The notes below the pieces were generated by a model. The model saw nothing but the letters and a program-made list of their open reading frames with translations. It searched no databases and was not told where the DNA came from. A DNA stretch of 64,000 nucleotides. Source: Gelidibacter gilvus. Its GTDB lineage: Bacteria > Bacteroidota > Bacteroidia > Flavobacteriales > Flavobacteriaceae. A program made the position numbers and the translations under genes. Below are positions 1 through 9,062 of the stretch, piece by piece; position 1 is the first letter of the stretch; each line of letters opens with the position of its first letter. The stretch is taken from NCBI RefSeq assembly GCF_004115975.1, contig NZ_SDDZ01000014.1:29976-93975 (forward strand), given 5' to 3'.

Positions 1-467
1 AATTACAAGATTTTAAAGTAATCGTTTTTGGAGCAGATGATCCCTTTAACAAGGCTTTTAGCAAAATGGAAAATATTGATTTTATTGAAATTAAACAGCA
101 TATGAACCATAACGATGTGCTCTCTCTAATGGGGGAAAGTTTAATTTATATAGGAAATAGTATTTCTGATGGCATGCCAAACACCTTGCTTGAGGCCATT
201 ATAATGGGAGCATTTCCAATACAATCTAATCCGGGCGGAGCGACTGAAGAAATTATCCAAGATAATGTTAATGGATTTTTAATTGAGAATCCAGAATCCA
301 TTGAAGACATTCAAGAAAAAGTTTTGTTTGCTTTATCAAATGAAAACTTGTTGAACAAAGCGCGTTTTTATAATAAAGAACTGAGAGAAACTTTAGAATA
401 TGAATATATAAGAAACGAAGTTTTAAAAGCATATGACTCAATTATATTGAGAGAAAACGAGAATTAA
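1..467 (+). CDS. Glycosyltransferase family 4, C-terminal part (5' end outside window)
   Basis: The reading frame is open from base 3 to the stop at 465-467, so this is the last ~154 residues of a longer gene that begins before the window. The visible part is the C-terminal Rossmann half of a GT-B enzyme, with the GT4-type nucleotide-sugar segment SDGMPNTLLEAIIMGAFPI followed by PGGATEEII. The first acidic residue of the usual E-x7-E pair appears as Asp. It presumably transfers a sugar from a nucleotide-sugar donor onto a lipid-linked glycan at the cytoplasmic face of the inner membrane. It lies 83 bp upstream of a GT2 gene and belongs to the polysaccharide locus. Donor and acceptor cannot be read from sequence. 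Confidence 0.85.
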   Translation, partial: LQDFKVIVFGADDPFNKAFSKMENIDFIEIKQHMNHNDVLSLMGESLIYIGNSISDGMPNTLLEAIIMGAFPIQSNPGGATEEIIQDNVNGFLIENPESIEDIQEKVLFALSNENLLNKARFYNKELRETLEYEYIRNEVLKAYDSIILRENEN

Positions 468-550
468 AACTTAACGGATTTTGTTTTTTAAAAGATTAAA
501 GTTTTTTTTGAAATTGAAATTTATAACTCAAAAAATCTAATAGATACATT

Positions 551-1660
551 TTGTCCATTCCAATACAAATCATATTTGCTTTCAGAGATCGCGATGTTGA
601 CCGTGTAAAATTATCGCTAACATCTTTAAAGTCACAAACTCAAAATAGTTTTAATGTAATTTTTATTGATTATGGCAGCCAAGACAGTTACGCACAGAAA
701 GTAAAAGAAATAGTCAGTAGATTTACATTTGTCACCTATTACTATGTTGGTCACCCCGGCCTACTATGGAACAAAAGTAAAGCTATAAATTATGGATTAA
801 GAAAAGCACACAGTGATTTTATTATTACCGCGGATGTTGATGTCTTGTTTACGGAAAATTTTGTGGAAATTGCTTTAAAGTTATCGAATCCAAATTCTTT
901 TTCACTTTTTAAAATAGGCTACCTCTCTCAGCAAGTTACAGAGGAGCAGCAAAAACATCTTAATTTAAAAGCAATTAAAACCACTCATATTGGCGATACC
1001 TTTGGAATTGGTTTATTTCCGAAATCTACTTTAGAAGCCGTTGGAGGCTTGGATGAGTTTTACCACTTTTATGGCTCTGAGGACGAAGACTTAAATTATA
1101 GGGTATTATTATTCGGAGCCACACTAAATAACTGTAACGAGCTTTTGCTTTATCATCAATGGCATGAACGCTATCCTCAGGAGAAAGACCGTCAACTTAC
1201 AGTAATGCCAAGATTGAGGAATGTATTGCGCATTAACCAACGTCATTTTTTATGGCATAAGGATCAAAAAATCATCCACCCCAATCCTAAAACATGGGGA
1301 TGTTGCTATCGAAAAGATGATGCCATCATTCTTGAAGATCCAACATTCAAAATTCATCTATACAACATTTCATCGCATGTAGAACATTTCTTTGGTGCAG
1401 CAATTTACACCTATTCAGGTTCGGTTATTCAAGTTGTAATAACAGAAGCACCATATTTTAAATCACTAAAGTACCAGATAAAAAAAGCCATGGGAAAACA
1501 GTCCCAACCCTATATGACCATGAAAACCATAAATGATCTTATTTTGAAAGAAATCATGTTTCACTATCGTGACCATAACTATGCTTATGAGGTTTCAGAA
1601 GATTTGAAGCAGGTGAAATTTACAATCAATCTCGATATTAGTAACAATGATATTAATTAG
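551..1660 (+). CDS. Glycosyltransferase family 2 (GT-A fold)
   Basis: The protein has 369 residues. An N-terminal GT-A domain starts at once (IQIIFAFRDRDVDRVKLSL), with a DVD metal/nucleotide motif at residues 95-97 and an acidic catalytic-region motif EDEDLNYR near 177-184. The last ~130 residues look unrelated to the catalytic fold. There is no ATG between the preceding in-frame stop (524) and the conserved N-terminus, so TTG at 551 is the best start. The 3' end overlaps the next gene by 14 bp, which suggests translational coupling. The role is probably addition of one sugar in O-antigen or capsule assembly. Specificity is unknown. Confidence 0.85.
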   Translation: MSIPIQIIFAFRDRDVDRVKLSLTSLKSQTQNSFNVIFIDYGSQDSYAQKVKEIVSRFTFVTYYYVGHPGLLWNKSKAINYGLRKAHSDFIITADVDVLFTENFVEIALKLSNPNSFSLFKIGYLSQQVTEEQQKHLNLKAIKTTHIGDTFGIGLFPKSTLEAVGGLDEFYHFYGSEDEDLNYRVLLFGATLNNCNELLLYHQWHERYPQEKDRQLTVMPRLRNVLRINQRHFLWHKDQKIIHPNPKTWGCCYRKDDAIILEDPTFKIHLYNISSHVEHFFGAAIYTYSGSVIQVVITEAPYFKSLKYQIKKAMGKQSQPYMTMKTINDLILKEIMFHYRDHNYAYEVSEDLKQVKFTINLDISNNDIN

Positions 1661-2471
1661 AACAATACGCTTATTTTGGTGGAGCGAGCCTCGCCTAATG
1701 GGTAAAGCTAAGGAGAATTATGGCGACTTAATAGGGGTGTATCTCGTTGAAAAAATTTCTAATAAACGTGTTATCTGGACGCATCCTAAAAGGAGACATA
1801 TTAGAGATTTCTTCCAGCCTATTTATCTGACTTCGGGAAGTGTTTTAGCTCATGTAAACTCTAAATGTATCGTCTGGGGAAGCGGTATTATTAATAAAGA
1901 TCAAGTAGTTAAATCAGCAAAATTTTTGGCGGTAAGAGGTCCTCAAACCCGAAAGAATCTATTAGCTCAAGGTTATGACGTGCCAGAAGTTTATGGTGAT
2001 CCTGCATTGTTAATGCCAAGATATTATATGCCAAAAATTGAAAAGGCATTTCGTTATGGCATTGTGCCACATTATAATGATTACAAGGAGGTTTATGCAA
2101 TGTACAAAGCACATCCAGATTTATTAGTTATAGATTTAATGACGAACGATATTGAGTTAACAACCGATTTGTTTTTGCAATGTGAACACATTGTCTCCTC
2201 TTCTTTGCATGGTGTCATTATTGCGCATGCTTATCAAATCCCTGCCGTATGGGTGGAGTTTTCTGACAAGTTATTTGGAGATGGGATAAAGTTTCAAGAT
2301 TATGTTGAATCTGTAAATTTGGATTGTTATGTCCCGGAAAAAGTGTCCAATTGGTCTGATTTACAAAATGTATTAGAAAACTTTGATTCCTATCCTAATC
2401 TGCCCGAAACTAATCAAATTGAGTCATTGCAGGATGGTTTGTTAGTGGTTTGCCCTTTTAAAAATCACTAA
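1647..2471 (+). CDS. Polysaccharide pyruvyl transferase family protein
   Basis: The protein has 274 residues and resembles the family that adds pyruvate ketals from phosphoenolpyruvate to surface sugars (CsaB/WcaK-type). Visible family features are an N-terminal NYGD segment (residues ~24-27), AVRGPQTR in the middle, GDPALLMP, and the SSLHGVIIAHA segment near residues 186-196 with the conserved His. The ATG lies inside the end of the preceding GT2 gene (14-bp overlap). Pyruvylation would put a negative charge on the glycan. Members of this fold near glycosyltransferases are sometimes annotated only by family, so the donor is inferred. Confidence 0.82.
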   Translation: MILIRTIRLFWWSEPRLMGKAKENYGDLIGVYLVEKISNKRVIWTHPKRRHIRDFFQPIYLTSGSVLAHVNSKCIVWGSGIINKDQVVKSAKFLAVRGPQTRKNLLAQGYDVPEVYGDPALLMPRYYMPKIEKAFRYGIVPHYNDYKEVYAMYKAHPDLLVIDLMTNDIELTTDLFLQCEHIVSSSLHGVIIAHAYQIPAVWVEFSDKLFGDGIKFQDYVESVNLDCYVPEKVSNWSDLQNVLENFDSYPNLPETNQIESLQDGLLVVCPFKNH

Positions 2472-2496
2472 TTAGATAGTATAAGGATAAATATAT

Positions 2497-3453
2497 ATGA
2501 AAATTTTTAAAGCATCTAATTTCAGTTACACACCATTTAACGATTTTGTTGAAGGCGATTTATCATTCCTCAAAATGAATGGAATTGAAATAGTTGATTC
2601 TCCATGGCATTCGGACGTTATAATTTCCCAAAATTATAAGCACTTAAAAAAGTATTTTTGGTTGGGCTGTTTTGGAAAATCCTTTTTGGTCTGGACACTT
2701 GAACCAAGGTTTGATTTACATTTTGCTAAAGTGAAAAAGGTGTTTTTTGGTCTTTTTAAATGTCACATTATGAATGTTTATACTCAAGATGTGTTTGTGA
2801 CCAATCTTTCAGTAAGTAGTAATAATTTCAATAAGAGCTTAGAGCTTTTGCCTGAAGAATTTGAGTTGAAGACCAAGAAAACTATTGCGTTGATGTCTTA
2901 TTTCAAAGGCATTGAATCCCCACCCATATATAGAGGCGGGGTTGATCTTGATTTGCTGAAGTTAAGAGCTGAAATTGCTCTTGAAGGGCACCAATTAGGA
3001 GTGTTGGATGTATTTGGTAAAGGTTGGCCACATAATATTTCAAAGGAAGACTCTCGAACTGGCAATTGGAAACAGAGAAAGCGGAAATTAATGAATGATT
3101 ATAGTTTTAATTTATGTTTTGAAAATACTGTAGCAAAAAATTATATGACAGAGAAAATATGGGATAGCATTGAGAATTATTGTCTCCCAATTTATTATGG
3201 AAGGGGTACTACCGCATATGAATTATTTCCAAAGGACAGTTTTATAGATTATGCTGAATTCTCATCACCCGAAGCATTATTTACTTTTATACAAAATATG
3301 TCAGATGAGGATTATCGAGAACGTATGAATAAATGCATTATCGTCCATAATAATATCTTCGATAACAAAGATATAATAGCATCTGAAGAACGTAAAAAAA
3401 TGCTTACAAAGATTACGGATAAAATGAACTATATCCAAAGCCTCAAAAGATAA
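2497..3453 (+). CDS. Glycosyltransferase family 10 (fucosyltransferase-like)
   Basis: The protein has 318 residues. The region from residue ~208 (FENTVAKNYMTEKIWDSIEN, then LPIYYG and PKDSFID) matches the GT10 alpha-1,3/1,4-fucosyltransferase signature, in which FEN, YMTEK and PIYYG surround the GDP-fucose site. This family transfers fucose from GDP-fucose, although bacterial members of marine loci may use other GDP-sugars. No GDP-fucose synthesis genes are in the window, so the donor must be made elsewhere. The ATG lies 25 bp after the pyruvyl transferase stop. A 150-bp gap with a candidate promoter separates it from neuB. Confidence 0.85.
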   Translation: MKIFKASNFSYTPFNDFVEGDLSFLKMNGIEIVDSPWHSDVIISQNYKHLKKYFWLGCFGKSFLVWTLEPRFDLHFAKVKKVFFGLFKCHIMNVYTQDVFVTNLSVSSNNFNKSLELLPEEFELKTKKTIALMSYFKGIESPPIYRGGVDLDLLKLRAEIALEGHQLGVLDVFGKGWPHNISKEDSRTGNWKQRKRKLMNDYSFNLCFENTVAKNYMTEKIWDSIENYCLPIYYGRGTTAYELFPKDSFIDYAEFSSPEALFTFIQNMSDEDYRERMNKCIIVHNNIFDNKDIIASEERKKMLTKITDKMNYIQSLKR

Positions 3454-3602
3454 TCTCAGGAATTTAATGATTGATTTTACCACTATACATAATTACGTTT
3501 AAACTGTAAAATATTACTTATTCGTATAGCCCATGTTTTTTTGCTATTGATTTATAAATTAGAAGTACATTAATATTCTAAAACCCATCCCATAAACTTT
3601 TA

Positions 3603-3610
3603 TATATTTG
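3603..3610 (+). promoter_or_regulatory. Candidate -7 box TATATTTG upstream of neuB
   Basis: This is a perfect match to the Bacteroidota -7 consensus TAnnTTTG, 22 bp before the ATG at 3632. No clear -33 TTG stands at the normal spacing. The box contains the TTG at 3608 that could be mistaken for a start codon, which favours the ATG at 3632. Confidence 0.5.
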
Positions 3611-3631
3611 ACTAAAGAAAATAGTTCGTTA

Positions 3632-4636
3632 ATGAAACCGCTTTTCCTTATCGCCGAAATAGCCCAAGCTCACAATGGAAGTTTGCAAAAAGCCCATGAC
3701 TATATTGATGCTGTTGCAACTACAGGTGTGGACGCCATTAAATTTCAAACCCATATTGCGGATGCAGAAAGCAGTATTCATGAGCCGTTTAGAGTCAAGT
3801 TTACGGATGCTTTTGCCACCCGGTTTGACTATTGGAAGGCCATGGAGTTTACCATTGACGCGTGGAAGGAATTAAAAGCACATTGTGACGCTGCAGGATT
3901 GGAGTTTATAAGTTCGCCTTTTAGTAACGCTGCAGTTGATTTATTAGAAGAGGTAGGGGTAAAGCGTTATAAGATTGGGTCAGGTGAGGTCAGCAATTTT
4001 TTATTATTGGAAAAGCTTTCGAAAACCAACAAACCTGTGATTCTATCGTCAGGGATGAGCTCCTATCAAGAACTGGATGCAGCCGTATCTTTTTTGAAGA
4101 ACAGAAATGTGTCCTATTCGGTGATGCAATGTACCACAGCATATCCAACAAGCGTTGAACAATTTGGCTTAAATGTCATACAAGAACTTAAAGAAAGATA
4201 TCAAGTGCCTGTTGGGTTTTCAGATCATTCTGCACAATCAGCTACCGGGGTGGCCGCAGTGGCATCAGGGGCTGAGTTTTTAGAATTTCATGTGATCTTG
4301 GATGCCAATGAAACTGGTCCAGATGCCAGTGCCTCACTAACCATAGCACATGCAAAACAACTCAATCATGATGCACGCTATATTCATAAAGCCTTACAGC
4401 ATCCCATCACTAAAACCGATTCGAGTTCGTTTACTGAATTAAAACAAATCTTTGAGAAATCCTTAGCGGTTAATAAATCATTACCCAAAGGTCATTATTT
4501 GTCCTTTGCCGACTTAGAAGCTAAAAAGCCTAAAGGTTTTGGAATCAATGCATTTGAATTTGAAAAGGTAATTGGGAAACAATTGAGCCGAGGATTGGCA
4601 GCATGGGAGTTTTTAAATACAAAAGACATCGTTTAA
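3632..4636 (+). CDS. neuB: N-acetylneuraminate (nonulosonate) synthase
   Basis: The protein has 334 residues from ATG 3632. It condenses phosphoenolpyruvate with N-acetylmannosamine, or a related 6-deoxy hexose in legionaminate pathways, to form a nonulosonic acid. The N-terminal NeuB TIM-barrel is shown by IAEIAQAHNGSL, KFQTH, FISSPF, YKIGSGE, SSGMSS, CTTAYPT and FSDHS, and a C-terminal SAF antifreeze-like domain covers the last ~60 residues (LPKGHYLSFADL, RGLAAWE). TTG 3608 is an alternative start but lies inside a likely -7 box. It abuts neuC with no gap. Sialic versus legionaminic substrate cannot be settled because the upstream part of the locus is missing. Confidence 0.92.
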   Translation: MKPLFLIAEIAQAHNGSLQKAHDYIDAVATTGVDAIKFQTHIADAESSIHEPFRVKFTDAFATRFDYWKAMEFTIDAWKELKAHCDAAGLEFISSPFSNAAVDLLEEVGVKRYKIGSGEVSNFLLLEKLSKTNKPVILSSGMSSYQELDAAVSFLKNRNVSYSVMQCTTAYPTSVEQFGLNVIQELKERYQVPVGFSDHSAQSATGVAAVASGAEFLEFHVILDANETGPDASASLTIAHAKQLNHDARYIHKALQHPITKTDSSSFTELKQIFEKSLAVNKSLPKGHYLSFADLEAKKPKGFGINAFEFEKVIGKQLSRGLAAWEFLNTKDIV

Positions 4637-5797
4637 ATGGGTAGAGTTAGAAAAATATGTGCTGTTATTACCGCGCGACCTTCATATAGTAGAATCAAAA
4701 CGGCTTTAAGGGCAATCAATGAGCATCCTGATCTCCAATTACAGTTGGTAGTGGCTGGATCTGCTTTATTGGACCGTTATGGTAACGCCGCTGATTATAT
4801 TGAGCGTGACGGATTTAAGATTGATGAACGGGTTTTTATGGTGCTGGAAGGCGAGAATAAAACCGCCATGGCCAAAACCACAGGTTTGGGGGTGATGGAA
4901 CTTGCCAATGTGTTTTATAATTTAAAACCCGATGCGGTGATCACCATTGCCGATCGGTTTGAAACCATTGCTACATCCATTGCTGCGGCTTATCAGAATA
5001 TTCCTTTGGTCCATTTGCAAGGCGGTGAGGTTACGGGGAATATTGATGAAAAAGTACGGCATGCGAATACCAAGTTGGCGGATATTCATTTTGTCGCTTC
5101 AGAAGATGCCAAAGCACGTGTGATAAAATTAGGAGAGGATGCTGAATTTGTTTTTAATACCGGGTGTCCGTCGATTGATATTGCCCAAGGATTAATAGAT
5201 CAGACTGAATTGGATTTTAATCCTATTAAGAAATATGGCGGTGTTGGTGGCTTGACCGTGATGCCCGAAAACTATTTAGTGGTGTTGCAACATCCAGTCA
5301 CCAATGAATATGATCAAGCAAAATCAGATATCACAACAACACTTAATGTTATTAACGAATTGGGAATTTCGACCTTTTGGTTTTGGCCCAATGTAGATGC
5401 CGGATCTGATGGTACGTCCAATGGGATTCGCTCTTACAGGGAGAAGCATGATCCAAAGCACATTCGGTTTTTTAAGAATATGGATGCTATTGATTTTTTA
5501 AAATTGCTGTACCATAGCCAATGTCTAATCGGGAATAGTAGTGTTGGAATTCGGGAATGTTCTTTCTTGGGTGTTCCTGTGGTGAATATCGGTACTCGAC
5601 AACATCGGAGACAACGCGGACAGAACACTATTGACGTGACTTATGATGGGGCTCAAATTAAACAGGCCATTTTAGAGCAACTTAAAAATCCTAAAAATAA
5701 ACGCAGTACGATATATGGCGATGGGAATAGTGGTCAAAAGATTGCCGATATTTTAGCGACCATTGAATTGCGCTTTCATAAAACTATTATGTATTGA
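4637..5797 (+). CDS. neuC: UDP-GlcNAc 2-epimerase (hydrolysing), NeuC type
   Basis: The protein has 386 residues. It hydrolyses and epimerises UDP-GlcNAc to ManNAc and UDP, or the bacillosamine analogue to its 2-epimer in legionaminate synthesis, supplying NeuB. Family motifs are ITARPSYSRI at the N-terminus, ADRFETIATSIAA, HLQGGEVTGNIDE, the GNSSVGIRE segment, and GVPVVNIGTRQHRRQRG in the C-terminal half of the GT-B-like fold. It starts on the base after the neuB stop, and its own stop overlaps the neuA ATG (TGATG). This neuB-C-A order and tight coupling point to a single pathway to a CMP-nonulosonate. Confidence 0.92.
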   Translation: MGRVRKICAVITARPSYSRIKTALRAINEHPDLQLQLVVAGSALLDRYGNAADYIERDGFKIDERVFMVLEGENKTAMAKTTGLGVMELANVFYNLKPDAVITIADRFETIATSIAAAYQNIPLVHLQGGEVTGNIDEKVRHANTKLADIHFVASEDAKARVIKLGEDAEFVFNTGCPSIDIAQGLIDQTELDFNPIKKYGGVGGLTVMPENYLVVLQHPVTNEYDQAKSDITTTLNVINELGISTFWFWPNVDAGSDGTSNGIRSYREKHDPKHIRFFKNMDAIDFLKLLYHSQCLIGNSSVGIRECSFLGVPVVNIGTRQHRRQRGQNTIDVTYDGAQIKQAILEQLKNPKNKRSTIYGDGNSGQKIADILATIELRFHKTIMY

Positions 5798-6498
5798 TGA
5801 AAATATTAGGGATCATTCCGGCAAGAGGTGGATCGAAAGGCATTTCTAAAAAAAACATCAAATTATTAAATGGTAAGCCATTGTTGGCCTATACCACTGA
5901 GGTTGCCTTACAGTCAAGGTTGCTTTCAGAAGTCATAGTGTCCACCGACGACGATGATATTATGAACGTTGTCAAAAAATTAGGCGTTAAAGTGCCGTTT
6001 AAAAGACCTGCTGAACTAGCCCAAGATGATACCCCAACGATAGAGGTCATTTTCCATGCCTTAAAATGGTATGAAGATCAAAATATTCATTTTGATGCGG
6101 TCTGCTTATTGCAAGTGACCTATCCATTCAGAACGCTTACTTTTTTGAATGAGGCGATTCAAAAATTTAGTTCCAGTGATTTTGACTCGCTTATTTCAGT
6201 TCAAAAGGTGCCACATGTCTATAATCCGCATTGGGTTTTTGAGGCAAACAATAAGGGCAATTTATATTTAGCGACTGGTGAATCTGAAATTATTAGTAGA
6301 CGGCAAGAATTACCTGATGCTTATCACCGGGATGGGGCTATTTATTTAACCTCCACAAAAACACTTATGGAAAAGCAGTCTCTTTATGGCAGTGCCATAG
6401 GGTTTATAGAATCTCCTACTGAAGGCTATGTTAATATTGATACCATTGAAGATTGGAAAAAGGCTGAACACATTGTGAAAACCTTTACTAAAGATTAA
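5797..6498 (+). CDS. neuA: CMP-N-acylneuraminate cytidylyltransferase
   Basis: The protein has 233 residues. It activates the NeuB product with CTP to CMP-sialic (or related) acid. The N-terminal nucleotide-binding loop IPARGGSKGISKKNIKLLNG is complete, followed by STDDDDI, KRPAELAQDDTPT and LLQVTYPFR, all typical of the CMP-NeuAc synthetase family. ATG 5797 shares its A with the neuC TGA stop. A TTG one codon earlier is possible but less likely. It is the last gene of the neuBCA cassette. The next gene, 3 bp downstream, is a candidate user of the activated sugar. Confidence 0.92.
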   Translation: MKILGIIPARGGSKGISKKNIKLLNGKPLLAYTTEVALQSRLLSEVIVSTDDDDIMNVVKKLGVKVPFKRPAELAQDDTPTIEVIFHALKWYEDQNIHFDAVCLLQVTYPFRTLTFLNEAIQKFSSSDFDSLISVQKVPHVYNPHWVFEANNKGNLYLATGESEIISRRQELPDAYHRDGAIYLTSTKTLMEKQSLYGSAIGFIESPTEGYVNIDTIEDWKKAEHIVKTFTKD

Positions 6499-6501
6499 TT
6501 C

Positions 6502-7914
6502 ATGTCATTTAAAAAGAAGAAAGCCTTTATATTGGTGCCAGACGGTGTAAGTCTGAAAAATTTCGCTTACACTAAGTTTTACAATAAAGCTTATGAAAGA
6601 GGCTTTACGATTGTGTTTTGGCATCATACACCTTTTGATTTTGACAGTTTAGGTTTTAGTCATTTGGCTATAGAACAACCTAAACTGCATTGGTTGACCA
6701 CCGTTTTAAAAAATGTTAGAAAACGCGTGGAGCTTTCTCGTTTTGCCAAACGAGAAGAGGATGTCATTTATAATAGCTATGTTTTTCCACTTTCCTATAA
6801 AACCTTAAAAGCTAGCGTCAGAAGCCTTTTGACAAATTTGCTAACTTTTGTTTTTGATTCCGAAAAAGGATTAAGATCAGTCCGAAGGACCATACAAAAG
6901 CTTGAAGGGCAAACCTCCTATTATAAACATTGTTTAGCAGTGCTTGAAGAGCATCGGCCAGATGTGGTTTATTGTACCAGTCAACGTAATGTGTTAGCTA
7001 TAGCGCCGCTACTCGCAGCCGCTAAATTAGAAATTCCTACAGTTTGTTTTGTGTATTCATGGGATAATTTGCCAAAAGCCACTTTGGATGTCACTGCAGA
7101 CTATTATAACGTTTGGAGTCAACATATGAAGCATGAGCTTTTACATTACCATCACTTTATTAATGAGTCACAAGTTCACGTTACGGGTACACCGCAATTT
7201 GAACCCCATTATATTAAGGAATTATTACAACCAAAGGAGCGGTTTTTTGAGGAAAATAACTTGAATTTGGATATCACCTATCTTTGCTATAGTGGAGATG
7301 ACGTGACAACCTCTCCAAAAGATCCGATGTATCTAAGAGATGTTGCTAAAGCAATTAGGTCTCTAAAAAACAAAGGTCATAGTTTGGGTTTAATCTTTAG
7401 ACGCTGTCCTGTCGATTTTTCTGATCGTTACGATTCCGTTATTGAGGAATACGCTGATGTGATAGTACCCATCCAGCCTATTTGGAAGAAAATGGGAGGC
7501 GCATGGGACACAATCTTGCCCTTGCCAGAAGATGTGACCTTGTTGAGTAATTTGGCTTTGCATACTGCTGCCGTAATTAACTTGGGATCTTCGATGGTAT
7601 TTGATTTCGTCATTCATCAGAAACCTTGTTTGTACATGAATTATAATTATTTTAACGAAGCGAATCTTCCGGAACAGGGGGTGTACGTTTATGATTATGT
7701 TCATTTTCGATCTAAGCCTTGTGAAGACGTTGTGATATGGTTAAACCATCCAAATGATATTGCGAAGTCCATTGAGGCAGTTTTAGAACATCCAAGCCCG
7801 ACCATTAGTGCCGCTAATTTATGGTATGAAAAAATCAATGAACCTCCTGCCAATAGTGCTTCAACTCGGATTTGGAACAGTATAGAAGCTATTATTAAAA
7901 AAGAAACCACTTAA
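6502..7914 (+). CDS. Putative GT-B glycosyltransferase, candidate nonulosonate transferase
   Basis: The protein has 470 residues and no signal peptide. I do not recognise a named family. The architecture reads as a GT-B enzyme: an N-terminal half with SFKKKKAFILVPDG, a middle segment VVYCTSQRNVLAIAPLLAAA and VYSWDNLPK, a linker VTGTPQFEPHY typical of glycosyltransferases with two Rossmann halves, and a C-terminal LGSSMVFDFVIHQKPCLY segment similar to the SS motif region of CDP-glycerol or polysialyl-type transferases. It begins 3 bp after neuA, so use of the CMP-sugar is a reasonable inference from position. The sialyltransferase HP and D/E-D/E-G motifs are not clearly present. Confidence 0.6.
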   Translation: MSFKKKKAFILVPDGVSLKNFAYTKFYNKAYERGFTIVFWHHTPFDFDSLGFSHLAIEQPKLHWLTTVLKNVRKRVELSRFAKREEDVIYNSYVFPLSYKTLKASVRSLLTNLLTFVFDSEKGLRSVRRTIQKLEGQTSYYKHCLAVLEEHRPDVVYCTSQRNVLAIAPLLAAAKLEIPTVCFVYSWDNLPKATLDVTADYYNVWSQHMKHELLHYHHFINESQVHVTGTPQFEPHYIKELLQPKERFFEENNLNLDITYLCYSGDDVTTSPKDPMYLRDVAKAIRSLKNKGHSLGLIFRRCPVDFSDRYDSVIEEYADVIVPIQPIWKKMGGAWDTILPLPEDVTLLSNLALHTAAVINLGSSMVFDFVIHQKPCLYMNYNYFNEANLPEQGVYVYDYVHFRSKPCEDVVIWLNHPNDIAKSIEAVLEHPSPTISAANLWYEKINEPPANSASTRIWNSIEAIIKKETT

Positions 7915-7922
7915 GCGTCACC

Positions 7923-9062
7923 ATGCATATTGCTTTTCTTACACCAGAATTTCCAGATTCCAATCTCAGTAGGTCGGGCGGCTTAGGTACCAGTATTAAA
8001 AATCTAGCCAGAGGATTAGTTGCTCAAGGTGTTACAGTAACTGTGTTTGTTGTAGGGCAACAAGAAGACTCTAACTTTAAAAGTGAAGACATTCATATTA
8101 TAAGTGTTGCCACCAAAAATCATATGGCGTTCAAATGGTACTTGGAACGTAAGCGTTACCAAAAAATCATTCAAAAACACATTGATAAAGAAGGCATAGA
8201 CCTCATTGAGGCACCAGATTGGACGGGAATTTCGGCTTTTATGAAATTTACAGTACCACTAATTATTCGACTGCACGGCAGTGATGGTTATTTTTGTCAT
8301 TTGGATAGCAGAAAACAAAAAAGGAAGCATCAATTTTTGGAAAAAAGAGCGTTAAAAGGAGCTGATGCTATAGTCTCAGTCAGCAAATTTACGGCTGATC
8401 TAACAAAACAAATTTTTGGATTAAATAAAACAATTGCTACCATTCCTAATGGCATCAACACTGATGATTTTAAACCTCTTGACATAGCAATCAATCAAGG
8501 TCAATTGTTGTATTTTGGAACGCTTATTAGAAAGAAGGGTGTATTGGAATTAGCTGAAATTTTCAATAGAGTTGTTGAGAGAGTGCCACATTGTACACTC
8601 TTGCTTATTGGGAAAGATGCTAATGATGTTTTTGAGAACACGTCAACGGTATCACTTTTTATGGCCTTGTTATCCGAAGAGGCTAAACAAAGAATGATAC
8701 ACTTGGATGAGGTGCCTTATGCTGAGATTAAAGCCCATATTGCAAGTTCCCAAGTGGTGGTATTACCGAGTTTTGCTGAGGCCTTTCCCATGACTTGGTT
8801 AGAAACCTTAGCCATGGAGAAAGCTTTGGTAAGCTCCAATATTGGATGGGCCAAGGAATTGATGGTGGATGGGGTTACGGGATTTACGGTAGACCCTAAA
8901 GACCATGAACTGTATGCTGAAAACATTATTGGCTTACTGAATGATTCCGATAAATGTGTTGAGTTTGGCAAGGCAGGTCGGGAACATGTCATCAATCATT
9001 TTTCAACATCGATTATTGTAAAAAAGAATATGGCACTCTATAACACTATTATTAAAAAATGA
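7923..9062 (+). CDS. Glycosyltransferase family 4
   Basis: The protein has 379 residues with the full GT4 layout. The N-terminal acceptor domain contains PEFPDSNLSRSGGLGTSIKN, a glycine-rich loop near the start, and RLHGSDGYF. The C-terminal donor domain carries SVSKFTADL, IPNGINTDDF, YFGTLIRKKGVLEL, LPSFAEAFPMTWLETLAME and GVTGFTVDP. The E-x7-E-like catalytic region is AEAFPMTWLE. It overlaps the following GT2 gene by 4 bp (ATGA). The role is retaining transfer of one hexose-type residue in polysaccharide repeat assembly. The sugar is not predictable. Confidence 0.88.
   Translation: MHIAFLTPEFPDSNLSRSGGLGTSIKNLARGLVAQGVTVTVFVVGQQEDSNFKSEDIHIISVATKNHMAFKWYLERKRYQKIIQKHIDKEGIDLIEAPDWTGISAFMKFTVPLIIRLHGSDGYFCHLDSRKQKRKHQFLEKRALKGADAIVSVSKFTADLTKQIFGLNKTIATIPNGINTDDFKPLDIAINQGQLLYFGTLIRKKGVLELAEIFNRVVERVPHCTLLLIGKDANDVFENTSTVSLFMALLSEEAKQRMIHLDEVPYAEIKAHIASSQVVVLPSFAEAFPMTWLETLAMEKALVSSNIGWAKELMVDGVTGFTVDPKDHELYAENIIGLLNDSDKCVEFGKAGREHVINHFSTSIIVKKNMALYNTIIKK

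Noticed and set aside
3608..3631. TTG at 3608 as the neuB start
   Set aside because: It is within a perfect TAnnTTTG promoter box and adds eight residues not typical of NeuB. ATG 3632 gives the usual N-terminus.
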